64,000 nt of DNA from Sambucus nigra (taxonomy: Eukaryota > Streptophyta > Magnoliopsida > Dipsacales > Adoxaceae): the NCBI GenBank assembly GCA_949130495.1, contig OX422223.1, positions 80,632,751 to 80,696,750 of the forward strand, read 5' to 3'. This document shows positions 1 through 10,880 of the stretch, piece by piece. The notes beneath the pieces are model-generated. The model did not search any database and had not been told where the DNA came from. It was given only the letters and a program-made list of their open reading frames with translations. Made by a program: the position numbers and the translations under genes. The first letter of the stretch is position 1; every line of letters starts with the position of its first letter.

Positions 1-574
1 ATTTCAGACTACTCAAATTTCCTATAGAATTTATCATAGTGACTTTAGGGATAAAATTCTTAGGCAGTGATCTCAGAATCTTTTTAACTACTCTAGCATC
101 AGGAATGTGTTCACCTAGGTTGAAACTAGTGTTTACAATATTACATAACCGTGCATAAAATTAAAAAAAACACACAGATTCAAGCATGGTGACTGTTTCA
201 AATTGTGTAGTTAAATTTTGTAACTTTGATTCTTTGGCTACATTAGTGCCATCATGGGTAAGTTGTAAAACATCCCATGATTCTTTAAAAGTGGTGCATG
301 TCATAATACGTCTAAACTTCTTAGGGGCAACGACACTTAAAATTTCACTAAGCCCACATGAGTTATATGTGCTCCATTTAAGTTCATCATCAGTCCATGC
401 AGTCACAGCTTTTAGATTTGTTACATTATCTACAGTGACAGTGGGAGGCATCCACCGTGTTTCACACATAACCCAAACATGTTCATCAATGGCCTTTAAG
501 TGGGATTTCATACGGGCTTTTCAATATGCATAATTTTCCCGTAAAAAATTTGCACTCAAATACAAGTTTCCCAT
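1..574 (-). pseudogene. Copia-type gag, 5' part, broken (element D1)
   Basis: This is the start of a retrotransposon gag (capsid) gene of the copia type. It runs leftwards out of the window. The core at 161-511 has the conserved stretch FRRIMTCTTFKESWDVLQLT followed by LQNLTTQFETVTML, typical of the plant gag family known as UBN2 or DUF4219. It closely resembles the gag at 61170 in the window. The likely start codon is at 574-572. An in-frame TGA at 521-523 replaces a codon that is tryptophan in relatives, just before the motif KARM. A run of T residues near 160 shifts the frame; the other frame continues with recognisable capsid sequence (NTSFNLGEHIPDARVVKKIL) to the window edge. I see no downstream zinc knuckle because the gene is cut by the window. 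Confidence 0.88.
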
Positions 575-670
575 TGAAATTGCTCTTTTTTAAAACAAAA
601 TTTTAGATTAAAATTGATATCCAAAAAAATTTTGCAAAAAAAAAAATTTGCACGGTATAACTGTGTAATT

Positions 671-683
671 GGCTCCGACACCA
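671..683 (-). promoter_or_regulatory. Primer binding site, element D1
   Basis: Read on the minus strand the site is TGGTGTCGGAGCC. It matches the initiator tRNA-Met primer site TGGTATCAGAGCC with two changes. It lies three bases inside the LTR end and just upstream of the gag start, as expected. Confidence 0.75.
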
Positions 684-686
684 ATT

Positions 687-1074
687 TGAGAGTGTGCCAT
701 CAATCAATCAACCAACTTGTTTAATTAAATTTCAATTTTAGTCCTAAAAAACCTAACTTTTGCAACTAATTGTGATTAACTAATTAAATGAAATCAAGCA
801 TGCACACAATCACAAATATGAGGAAAAAAATCCCCCAAAGGGGCAAAACCTTGTTATTTCACTATATCTTGCAAAACTTGCAAATATAGAGAAATACAGA
901 TTGACACACGAATACCCGCAGGCATCGGTTTATTGTCATCGGCAAGAGATCCCGTAAGAGCTCCAATTTTCAGCAGTGGAGAATCAACCTTCTTCTCCAT
1001 AAGTGTTCTCCAAATGAGTAGCATAAGTAATCTAGGGTTTAAGTTATTCACATATGAATTCGGGACAATTTGGT
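687..1074 (-). mobile_element. D1 5' LTR, inner (R/U5) half
   Basis: The LTR begins with TG (plus strand) directly beside the primer site. It is interrupted at 1074 by the insertion of complex A and resumes at 12403. Minus-strand sequence near 850-870 (a stretch reading ATAGTGAAATAA, then a G-rich GGGGGATTTTTTTCC) resembles the U5 of the plus-strand element at 60007-61062. That supports the D-family assignment. Confidence 0.8.
1070..1074. repeat. Target-site duplication TTGGT, left copy
   Basis: TTGGT immediately precedes the TG of the first LTR of complex A. An identical TTGGT follows the terminal CA at 12397, which fixes both ends of the 11.3 kb insertion. Confidence 0.9.
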
Positions 1075-2635
1075 TGTTGGGAATGATGACCCCCGTTTTA
1101 AAATCTTTCACTTTCACAATCAATTTCCTTTAATGCGGAATAAAGATGGTTCAACACAACAATTTAATTTTCCAAATTTTATTTGATTTTCTTTTCTTAA
1201 AATTATGAAAAATTAAATTAAACACAAATTTTAATTTCCAAAAGAAAAATTAAATTAAAACCTAAATTAGTGAATTATGGCGAACACACACACACACACA
1301 CACACACAAATAATTCACACAAACCACATTAATTTAATTATCAAGTATAAACAAATTAGGCAAGACAATTATCTAATAAATGTAGTGCCGACTTGAAATA
1401 AATTAACTTAAACTAAATTTACCCAAATGATTAAACATGCACCATTTTAATCAAGATTGCGAATTAAACCATATTTTATCTTTTTACCCTAAGCATGCGT
1501 TCTAGGTGATTTTTGCAAAAGATAAAATAAAGTCACAACCATTACGTCGCGATGTACGAGGAAAAACCCTCAACGGGGAAAAAAACCTCGGACGACCCTA
1601 GCCTTAAGTCCACTAAGTGCGAAATTTTACAAGTACAAGATAAATGACTTATTCAACTCGACTCGACTCCTTTCAAGCCCCTAACGCGTCTTCTTGTATC
1701 AACCTCTGCTTAGTCGACAATCCTGGAATCCATCAGAATCTTGGAATCCACCAATGAAGCTTTAGGAACCCGTCAACCACACATGGCGCCTTTCACCGTA
1801 TGAGAACGCCGCAGCCAAACCAAACCTTTTCTTCTTTGAGGGATGTAGAAGTAAACCCGAACTTTTTTCTTCTTAGGTAGAAAAGTGAACCCGGTGCCAA
1901 ACAAAATCCAAGCATATATATATATATGTGGTACTTGGAATAAACTAATATGGGTGTAAACAAAAGTGTTTAAGAATAATTTTCTTGAAAAAGAAACACT
2001 CAAAACATGAACTTTTTTATAGAGGAATTAAGAACTCAAAATTCCCTCTTAGAGATTGTGGAAGATGAAAAAGTTACCTTGAAAAGGTTGGTTACTTCAC
2101 TTATTAATTCTGGAAAAATTAGCGGGAACAAAAGAGTGGGATAGTGGAGAAAACTGCCAAAAAACTAGCAAAACGTTTTCCCGCCGAAAATCTCATTCGA
2201 ACGAGATTTTTGTTTGAACGAAGTCCCATTAAAACGAACATATAGCGATGTTCCAGAGGAAAAATGGGAAAAGTCGAACGACAAACTCGTTCGAATGACA
2301 ATATTGATCAAACTGACAGAATGTCATTTTTTGATTTTAAGACCAAAAACTTTATTTAAAATAAACATTACACCAAATAAAATTATTCCGAGGCTCCTAC
2401 AAATATATAAAAGCATTCATACCTTTGGAGACTTGAACTATGAAGTGGATGACATGAAACGAGGCACTGAAACTCGGCAATGATGATCTCTTAAAAAGAA
2501 AGGCCGCAATGTCTTCAACTTTAACATGTCATAAGCTTGAAGGATACACAAGAACACTATCCCGTGACTCAAATGTTTTTGTCCGGAATTGAGCCAAACC
2601 TACAAAGGACTCAATTGGAAATGTGCATCTTTACA
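1075..2635 (-). repeat. LTR a of complex A (3' LTR)
   Basis: This LTR is about 1.56 kb, running from TGTTGGGAATGATGACC to ...TTACA on the plus strand. It aligns along its whole length with LTR b at 6556-8135. A (CA)n run lies at about 1284-1308. A TATA-like stretch on the minus strand near 1913-1928 probably belongs to the element promoter. A cluster of TTCGAA-type palindromes lies at about 2190-2300, upstream of that TATA in element orientation. Confidence 0.88.
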
Positions 2636-3011
2636 GATCTCCCCCTTTGGCTATTCTGGGACAAAAACAAAAATAAACTCCTAAACGGCCGTCAGCCTCT
2701 ACTAGACACAAAAACTTTCCACCCAAAATAAAAAATACAAGCTTGACTCAAAACCCAACGATAACTATCTTTGCCGATGAAAGTTGCCGCTAGAATAATT
2801 CCTGGACACTTAAGCAAAACATTAAATGCATAGGGCATATCAAAATATTACACAAATTTAAAATAAATACTCCCCCTAAAATAATTCGCCCCTTTATCAA
2901 ATAAATGGCCTACTTAGAAAGACGTCTCCCCCTAAGATAAATCTCCCAAACTAAGATACGATTATAATAAGATTAAATACCATTTCTCCCCCTATTGTTC
3001 CCCCCCTTTTT
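2636..3011 (-). promoter_or_regulatory. Polypurine tract and extra tracts, left unit of A
   Basis: The main plus-strand primer tract (CCAAAGGGGGAGATC on the minus strand) abuts the LTR at 2635. Further AGGGGGA-type tracts follow at 2871-2877, 2927-2933, 2987-2993 and about 2999-3009. The same spacing recurs at 8136-8510 and at 42276-42640. Multiple tracts beside the 3' LTR are a described trait of Sirevirus elements. The function of the extra copies here is inferred from their conservation. Confidence 0.7.
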
Positions 3012-4561
3012 GTTTAGGAATAGACAAAGGATAAAGGAATTAAATTAAACAAGATGAAGCATAAGGTGATAAGAGCTTGAAAGCATATGGGCTACAAAAA
3101 CATGACTAATCCATACAAATAATAAAGGATACCAACTACGATGCACCAAGATACTAAGTATGTGATACCAATTTGATACATAAGATACTAAGTATGTGAT
3201 ATTAACCAAAATATGCAACAAGATAGATACCAATTATGAATGAAAAACATTTATGGACTAGCAAGCAAGGCAAAGACAAAAAAATTACCATATATATGAG
3301 GACATAATGAATATTACTAACGCACATGTACATCTATATATAGGTATAAATACCACACATGACACAAAATACATTAAGGTTTTCACACTCTAATGGCAAA
3401 AATGTGTCCAAATACATGTGGTAAACAGAAGTGTAGGGGTGTGAACTAGTAACAATTAAATTTAGACCCAATCACTTAAAATATGTTCATGGAGTTGTCA
3501 TTTGATTGCAAACTTTGTCACATTTGAATATAACCTCATGTGACAATATAAATTAAAATCAATGAACAAACATACACAATGCATACAAGCCTAGAGTTTT
3601 GATGATTCTATAAACCAATAGAGTCAGGACAATGAAAGCGCAACTAGGATAAACGGACATTGGGCAAACCGTTGATATACCATCCAATCTCCCTCAAAAT
3701 AAGTATATTATTTTTGAATGACTATATCAATCTAAACAAAATAGGCCTTGGCAAATTATTTTTCTTTTAATGCCATATTTTTATTTTAGGCCTTTGGACC
3801 ACGTATTTCTTTTAGGTCCATTCCAAACGGTGGCTAACTCGCAAAGGATAATAATTCCTTTCGGAGCCCTTCCCCGTGCACATTTATATATATCATTTTA
3901 TATATCACTCAAATCTCACGTGCAACGGATTTAACATGCAGAAGTCCTCCTACGTAAAAAATATGTAGATGACTAGATTGGTAGGAGAACACCTCACAAA
4001 GCTCAAATATACATGTGGAGTTAAAATTTCAAGTGAGCTCCTGCACGTGTGAACTGAGGCATATAAAAATAGAATCCATTATAGCAACACAAAATCCAAC
4101 TACTCCATGTAAGCATGGTAAAAAATATTTTAAGGATTGACAATCTTAACCAAAAGTTCTAGCCTCATGGGAGCGAAAAAGAAGGGATTCAAACACAAGT
4201 ATATGCCAAATAAAGTGTGTCAAACTAAAATACACACAAAACTAAAATCTTTTTGACCTTTTTAAAATTTTTACGAAACAAACAAAAATATTTACTCAAA
4301 AGACAAACAAAAATCATTTGTATTTTTCATTAACCCTAAATTACAAAAAAAAACACAAATGACAAACAAAACCTTTTTGTATTTTTCATTTAATGCATAC
4401 TTAAAATGAAGAAAATATAATACAAAAGATAAACACAAATAATAATTCTAGCATGTGATAAATCATGGAGTGTAGACTAGAAACATGATAAACAAGAATA
4501 CAATTAGCATGATAAGATAGCATGAAGTACAAAAGCTAAAGTATGCAAATAACTAACACAT
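3012..4561 (-). other. Internal 3' non-coding region of A
   Basis: This AT-rich stretch contains no credible reading frame. It is nevertheless nearly the same as 8511-10068 and clearly related to 42640-44065, so it belongs to the element. It lies between the end of gag and the tracts beside the 3' LTR, the place where an autonomous relative would carry pol. Confidence 0.7.
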
Positions 4562-6490
4562 TCAACCTTTAGGTTTTGCAAAGGAGGTATCATGTGAAAG
4601 TAAATGAGAATAAAAAATCCTATCTTGTAAAGCTACCAAGTCGGATATTCTAACCCAAACTAATGACGAATGACGATCTCGGGGTGTAGGGATTTTGGCT
4701 ACCTCGTTTTCTCTACTTTGGGATTTTCTAGGACTTAGTTTAAGATAATTTTTTTTTCCTAAGATGTCCTTTTCGACCACAAAGTGAGCACTTAAGGACT
4801 CGACAAAAAGACTTACCTAAGGAATGATCTATAACATTGTTCCTAGAGTATTCTCCTAAAACATTGGTTCTGGCTTTAATGGTGGAATTGTTACAAGAAT
4901 TGAAGCCTAAACCACAAGTGTAATTTTTAATTTGGATCGTTCCTAAGATTTTATCTAATTTCTCCGGACGACACTACAAATCAAATTTTACTTTACTAGA
5001 GTCTTTTAATATATTTTCTAAATTTAAAATGTGAGACTCTAACAAAACATTTCTCTCTTCAAACTTGAGAAGCTCCTTTTTTAAGGATTCCATCAAACCT
5101 CTAAGGCTATCTCTGTCGCCTTCTACATACTCAAGCTTCTCTCAAAGAGATCTCTCATGGGTCCTAAGTCTTCAACTAACACACTATCATCAACTACCTT
5201 GTCACGCTCTTTTAAACTAGCTTCTAACTTCAAATTTGCTATTTTTAATTTAATAAATTCTTCATACAATTCTTGAAAAGCAATTAGAAGTTCACTCACA
5301 TCAACCTCTTCTTCATTTTCACTCTCTCTATTTTCTTTACTCTCACAACCAAAAAAAATAAGGGAATCACAAACTTTGACCTCAGAAGTGTCATGCATTT
5401 GAACATCTTCATGGAAAGATTAATTATCGGTGCTCACATGACTTGCCATGAACGGGAGAAAGTTGCGCTCAATGGGGGAATTTTTCATCTCTTCCTTATC
5501 ACTATCACTAAGGGTGGCATTGTATGAAATCGGTTGCTTACCCTCTCTCCTTAGTTTAGTGGGGCATTCAAAATCCCTATGTCCATACCCTTCACAACCA
5601 TAACACCTATTTGAGTCGTCCCTATTTAAATTTTCATTAAAAATTTTAGGGATCTTTTCGGCTTAGTCATGCTTAGAATTTTTAAATTTCTTAAAATAAT
5701 TTTTAAATTTATCTTTGTTAAATTTAAAAAATTTATGAAACTTCCTAGCAAATATAGCCATATCTTCCGAGTCACTATCACTTTCACTCTCTGATACTTG
5801 TTTTTCATCCTTTTGGACTTTCAAACCAACGCCCTTATCAATTTTCTTTTCTGTTTTGGAGGGAAACATGTCTAGTTCATAGATTTGTAAATCACCTACG
5901 AGTTCTTCTAATTTCGTAGAGGCTAAAGTGGGTAAAGAATTTAACACGGTCACCTTAGGAATAAATTTATCGGGTAGGGACCATAAAATTTTCTTTATTA
6001 CTCGGTTGTCGAGTATTTTCTCTCCCAAATTAAAAGATGAATTAACTATATCGGAAAGTCTAGCATAAAATTCATCAAATGTTTCTTTTTCATTCATTTT
6101 GATGGTTTCAAATTGAGTGGTGAGGTTTTGGAGTTTAGATGCTTTTACGACACTAGTTCCCCCGTGAGTGAGTTGTAAAATATCCCAAGCTTCTTTAGAG
6201 GTTTTACACGTCATAATGCGTCGGAATTCATCCGGTGTGACCGTGCTAAACAAGTCATTTAAACCACAGGAATTAAAATTTATAAGTTTAAATTCATTCT
6301 CACTCCATCTCTCTGTGGGTTTGGGAACACGCTCATTGTCTACCAAATGTGTGGGTGGGGACCACCCATTAATGACTGACAACCAAACCCTCTCATCTAG
6401 ATACCTAAGTGCCGAATGCATACGTGCTTTTCAATATGTGTAATTAGAACCATCGAAAATAGGAAATTTTGAAAATGGAAAAAAGTCCAT
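4562..6490 (-). pseudogene. Copia-type gag with zinc knuckle and coiled coil (left unit of A)
   Basis: This gag starts at 6490. A TGA at 6431-6433 interrupts it where relatives have tryptophan, just before KARM. The capsid core (6421-5663) is well preserved, with FRRIMTCKTSKEAWDILQLT and LEELVGDLQIYELDMFP. It is followed by an acidic and lysine-rich tail and a stop near 5660. A CCHC zinc knuckle (CYGCEGYGHRDFEC) is readable at 5605-5564 in the same region. A long coiled coil rich in Glu, Leu and Lys follows (about 5398-5000), then a second knuckle near 4800-4760. That knuckle keeps its His but loses its last Cys to an indel in a run of A. The protein ends at 4562 with a Ser/His-rich tail. Several frame breaks make it non-functional. 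The role, RNA packaging in virus-like particles, is inferred from the family. Confidence 0.85.
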
Positions 6491-6540
6491 TTTTAACCAA
6501 AAATATTTAAAAGGACCTTAACGCAATAAATTAGCACTCC

Positions 6541-6553
6541 GGCTCTGATACCA
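6541..6553 (-). promoter_or_regulatory. Primer binding site, left unit of A
   Basis: The minus strand reads TGGTATCAGAGCC, a perfect 13-base match to the complement of the plant initiator tRNA-Met 3' end. It lies two bases from the LTR b end. Confidence 0.9.
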
Positions 6554-6555
6554 CT

Positions 6556-8135
6556 TGTCGAGAATGATGACCCCCGTTTTAAAATCTTTCACTTTCACAA
6601 TCAATTTTTTTTAAGCGGAATAAAGACGGTTTAACACAACAATTTAATTTTCCAAATTTTATTTGATTTTCTTTTCTTAAAAAGAAGAAAAATTAAATTA
6701 AAAACAAATTTTAATTTCTAAAAATAAATTTAAAATAAAACCTAAATTAGTGAATTATGGTGAACACACACACACAAAATTCATACAAACCACATCAATT
6801 TAATTATCAAGTATAAACAAATAAGGCAAGACAATTATCCAATAAATGTAGTGCCGACTTGAAATAAATTAACTTAAACTAAGTTTACCCCAATGATTAA
6901 ACATACACCATTTTAATCAAGATTGCGAATTAAATCATATTTTATCTTTTTACCCTAAGCATGCATTCTAGGTGATTTTTGTAAAAGATAAAATAAAGTC
7001 ACAACCACTACACCACGATGTACGAGGAAAAACCAACAAGGGAAAAAAAAATCTCGGACGACCCTAGACTTAAGTCCACTAAGTACAGAATTTTATAAGT
7101 ACAAGACAAATGACTTACTCAACTCGACTCGACTCCTTTCAAGCCCCTGACGCATATTTTTCTACCAACCTCTGCTTAGTCGACAATCCCGAAATCCACC
7201 GGAACCTTGGAATCCACCAATGAAGCTTTATGAACCCGTCAACCACACACGCTGCCTTTAACCGTATGAGAACGCCGCAACCAAAACAAACTTCTTCTTC
7301 TTTGAGGGATGTAGAAGTAAACCAAAACTCTTTTATTCTTAGGTAGAAAAGTGAATCCGATGCCAAACAAACTCCAAGAAAATATATATATATGTGGTAC
7401 TTGGAATAAACTAATATGGGTGTAAACAAAAGTGTTTAAGAATGATTTTCTTGAAAAATAAACACTCAAAACATGAAATTTTTCATAGAGGAATTAAGCT
7501 CTCAAAACTCTCTCTTAGAGATTGTGGAAGATGAAGAAGTTACCTTGAAAAAGTTGGTTACCTCACTTATTAATTCAGGAAAAATTAGTGGGAATAAAAG
7601 AGTGGAATAGTGGAGAAAACTGCCAAAAAACTGGCAAAAATTTTTCCCGTTGGAAATTTCGTTCTAACGAGATTTTTGTTGGAACGAAGTCTCATTCAAA
7701 CGAACATATAACGATGTTCCAGAGGCAAAATGGGAAAAGTCGAACGATAAACTCGTTCGAACGAAATTCTCGTTCAAACGACAAACTCGTTCGAATGACA
7801 ATATCGAACGAACTGACAGAATGATATTTTTCGATTTCAAGCCCAAAAACTTTATTTTAAATAAACATTACACCCAATAAAATTATTCCAAGTCTCCTAC
7901 AAATATATAAAAGCATTCATACCTTTGGAGACTTGAACTATGAAGTTGATGACATGAAAAGAGGCACTGAAACTTGGCAATGACGATCTCTTAAAAAGCA
8001 AGGCCGCAACGTCTTTAACTTTAACATCTCAAGAGCTTGAAGGATACACAAGAACACTATCCTGTGACTCAAATGTTTTTGTCCGAAATTGAGCCAAAAC
8101 TACGAAGGACTCAATTCGAAATTTGTGTCCTTACA
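6556..8135 (-). repeat. LTR b of complex A (shared middle LTR)
   Basis: This LTR is 1580 bp, running TGTCGAGAATGATGACC...CCTTACA on the plus strand. It has a primer site on its left and a polypurine tract on its right. It therefore serves as 5' LTR of the left unit and 3' LTR of the right unit. A palindrome cluster (CTCGTTCGAACGAAATTCTC and relatives) lies at about 7660-7815 and a TATA-like run near 7383-7392. Confidence 0.88.
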
Positions 8136-8510
8136 GATCTCCCCATTTGGCTATTCTAGGACAAAAACAAAAATAAACTCCTATAGGGCTGTCAAGATCT
8201 ACTAGACACAAAAACTTCCCACCCAAAATAAAAAATACAAGCTTGACTTAAAACCCAACGATGACTATCTTTGCTGATGAAAGTTTCCGCTAGAATAATT
8301 CCTTCACACTTAAGCAAAACATTTAATGCATAGGGAATATTAAAATATTAAATGAATTTAAAATAAATACTCCCCCTAAATTTCTTAGCCCCTTTATCAA
8401 ATAAATGACGTACTTAGAAAGAGGTCTCCTCCTAAGATAAATCTCCCAAATTAAGATACGATTATAATAGGATTAGACCCCATTTCTCCCCCTATCATTC
8501 TCCCCCTTTT
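8136..8510 (-). promoter_or_regulatory. Polypurine tracts, right unit of A
   Basis: The main tract abuts LTR b at 8136. Extra tracts near 8371, 8426, 8485 and 8500 repeat the spacing seen at 2636-3011. Confidence 0.65.
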
Positions 8511-10068
8511 CGTTCAGGAATAGACAAAGGATAAAAGAATTAAATTAAACAAGATGAAGCATAAGGTGATAAGAGCTTGAAAGCATATGGGCAACAAAAA
8601 CATGACTAATCCATACAAATAATAAAGGATACCAACTATGATGCACCAAGATACTAAATATGTGATACCGATTTGATACATAAGATACTAAGCATGTGAT
8701 ATCAACCAAAATATACAACAAGATATATACCAATTATGAATGAAAAGCATTAATGGACTAGCAAGCAAGGGAAAGAAAAGAAATTACCATATATTTGAGG
8801 ACATAATGAATATTACCAACGCAGACGCACATATATATATATATGTATAAATACCACACATGACACAAAATACATTAAGCATTTCAAACTCGTATGGCAA
8901 AAATGTGTCCAAATACATGTGGTAAAGAAAGTGTAGGGGTGTGAACTAGTAACAACTAAATTTAGACCCAATCACTTAAAAATATTCACGGAGTTGTCAT
9001 TTGATTGCAAACTCTATCACATTTGAATATAATCTCATGTGACAATATAAATTGAACTCAATGAACAAACATACAAAATGCATACAAGCCTACAGTTTTG
9101 ATGATTCTACAAATCAATAGAGTCATGACAATGAAATGACAACTAGGATAAACAGACATTGTGCAAACCGTTGATATACCATCCAATCTCCCTCAAAATA
9201 AGCATATTATTTTTGAATGACTATATCAATCTAAACAAAATATGCCTTGGAAAATAATTTTTCTTTTAATGCCATATTTTTCTTTTTGGCCTTTGAACCA
9301 CGTATTTCTTTTAGGTCCATTCCAAACGATGGCTAACTCGCAAAGGATAATAATTCCTTTCGGACCCTTCCCCATGCACATTTATATATATCCTTTTATA
9401 TATCACTTAAATATGACGTGCAATGGATTTAACATGCACAGGTCCTCCCAGGTAAAAAAAATATGTAGATGACTAGATTGGTAGGAGAACACCTCACAAA
9501 ACTCAAATATACATGTGAAGTTAAAATTTCAAGTGAGCTCGTGCATGCGTGAATTGAGGCATATAAAAATAGAATTTATTATAGCAACACAAAATCCAAC
9601 AACTCCATGTAAGCATGGTCAAAAATATTCTAAGGATTGACAATCTAAACTAAAAGTTCTAGCCACATGGGTGCGAAAAAGAAGGGATTCAAACACAAGT
9701 ATATGCCATATAAAGCATGTCAAACTAAAATACACACAAAACTAATCTCTTTTTGAGCTTTTTAAAATTTTTACTAAACAAACAAGAATATTTACTCAAA
9801 AGACAAAACAAAAATCATTTGTATTTTTCATTAACCCTAAATTACAAAAAAAAAAAAAAACACAAATGACAAACAAAACCTTTTTTTATTTTTTATTTAA
9901 TGCATACTTAAAATGAAGAAAATATAATACAAAAGATAAACACAAATCATAATTCTATCATGTGATAAATCATGGAGTATAGACTAGAAACATATTAAAC
10001 AAGCATACAATTAGCATGATAAGATAACATGAAGAACAAAAGCTAAAGTATGCAAACAACCAACACAT
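8511..10068 (-). other. Internal 3' non-coding region of A, second copy
   Basis: This stretch is collinear with 3012-4561 with scattered substitutions and small indels. No gene is visible. Confidence 0.7.
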
Positions 10069-10827
10069 TCAACCTTTAGATTTTTCGAAGGAGGTATCAT
10101 GTGAAAGTAAATGAGAATAAAAAATCCTATCTTGTAAATCTACTAAGTCGAATATTCTAACCCAAACTAATGACGAATGACGATCTCGGGGTGTAGGGAT
10201 CTTGGCTACCTCGGTTGCCTTACTTTGGGATTTTCTAGGACTTAGTTTAAGATCAAAACAAAACTTTATAAGACGACCTTTTCGACCACAAAGTGAGCAC
10301 TTAAAGGCTCGGCAAAAAGACTTACCTAAGGAATGATCTATAACATTGTTCCTAGAGGATTCTCCTAAAACATTGGTTTTGGCTTTAATGGTGGAATTGT
10401 TACAATAATTGAAGCCTAAACCACAAGTGCAATTTTTAATTTGGACCGTTCCTAAGATTTTATCTAATTTCTCTAGACGACACTCCAAATCAAATTTGAC
10501 TTTACTAGAGTCTTTTAATTCATTTTCTAAATTTAAAATGTGAGACTCTAATAAAAAATTTCTCTCTTTAAACTTGAGAAGCTCCTTTTTCAAGGATTCC
10601 ATCAAATCTCTAAGGCTATTTCTCTCGCCTTCTACATACTCAAGCTTCTCTCGAAGAGATCTCTCACATGTCCTAAGGTCTTCAACCAACACACTATCAT
10701 CAACTACCTTGACACGCTCTCTTAAACTAGCTTCTAACTTCAAATTTGCTATTTTTAATTTAATAGATTCTTCATACAATTTTTAAAAAGCAATTTGAAG
10801 TTCACTCACATCAACCTCTTCTTCATT

Positions 10828-10831
<4 letters not shown>
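10069..10831 (-). pseudogene. Gag C-terminal half only (right unit of A)
   Basis: An open stretch of 236 codons (10779-10069) encodes the coiled-coil part of gag. It has heptad-rich sequence such as SLREKLEYVEGERNSLRDLM, then a knuckle CSLCGRKGRLIKFC, then the basic and Ser/His-rich tail. The knuckle has Arg where the CCHC pattern has His; the left unit keeps His there. The capsid half, primer site and LTR edge are missing because of a deletion ending in the (TC)n run at 10832. The matching segment of the left unit is 5326-4562. Confidence 0.82.

Positions 10832-10870
<39 letters not shown>
10832..10870. repeat. (TC)n microsatellite at a deletion junction
   Basis: About 19 TC units sit exactly where the right unit jumps from gag sequence (matching about 5325) to LTR sequence (matching 6584). 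The left unit has only a few TC units there. Confidence 0.9.
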
Positions 10871-10872
<2 letters not shown>

Positions 10873-10880
10873 TCACTCAC

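Noticed and set aside
2119..2301. Reading frames rich in SFERVCRSNE-like residues (also near 7664, 11787, 41642 and 45949) as repetitive proteins
   Set aside because: They are translations of the TTCGAA palindrome clusters in LTRs. They lack conservation of frame between LTR copies.
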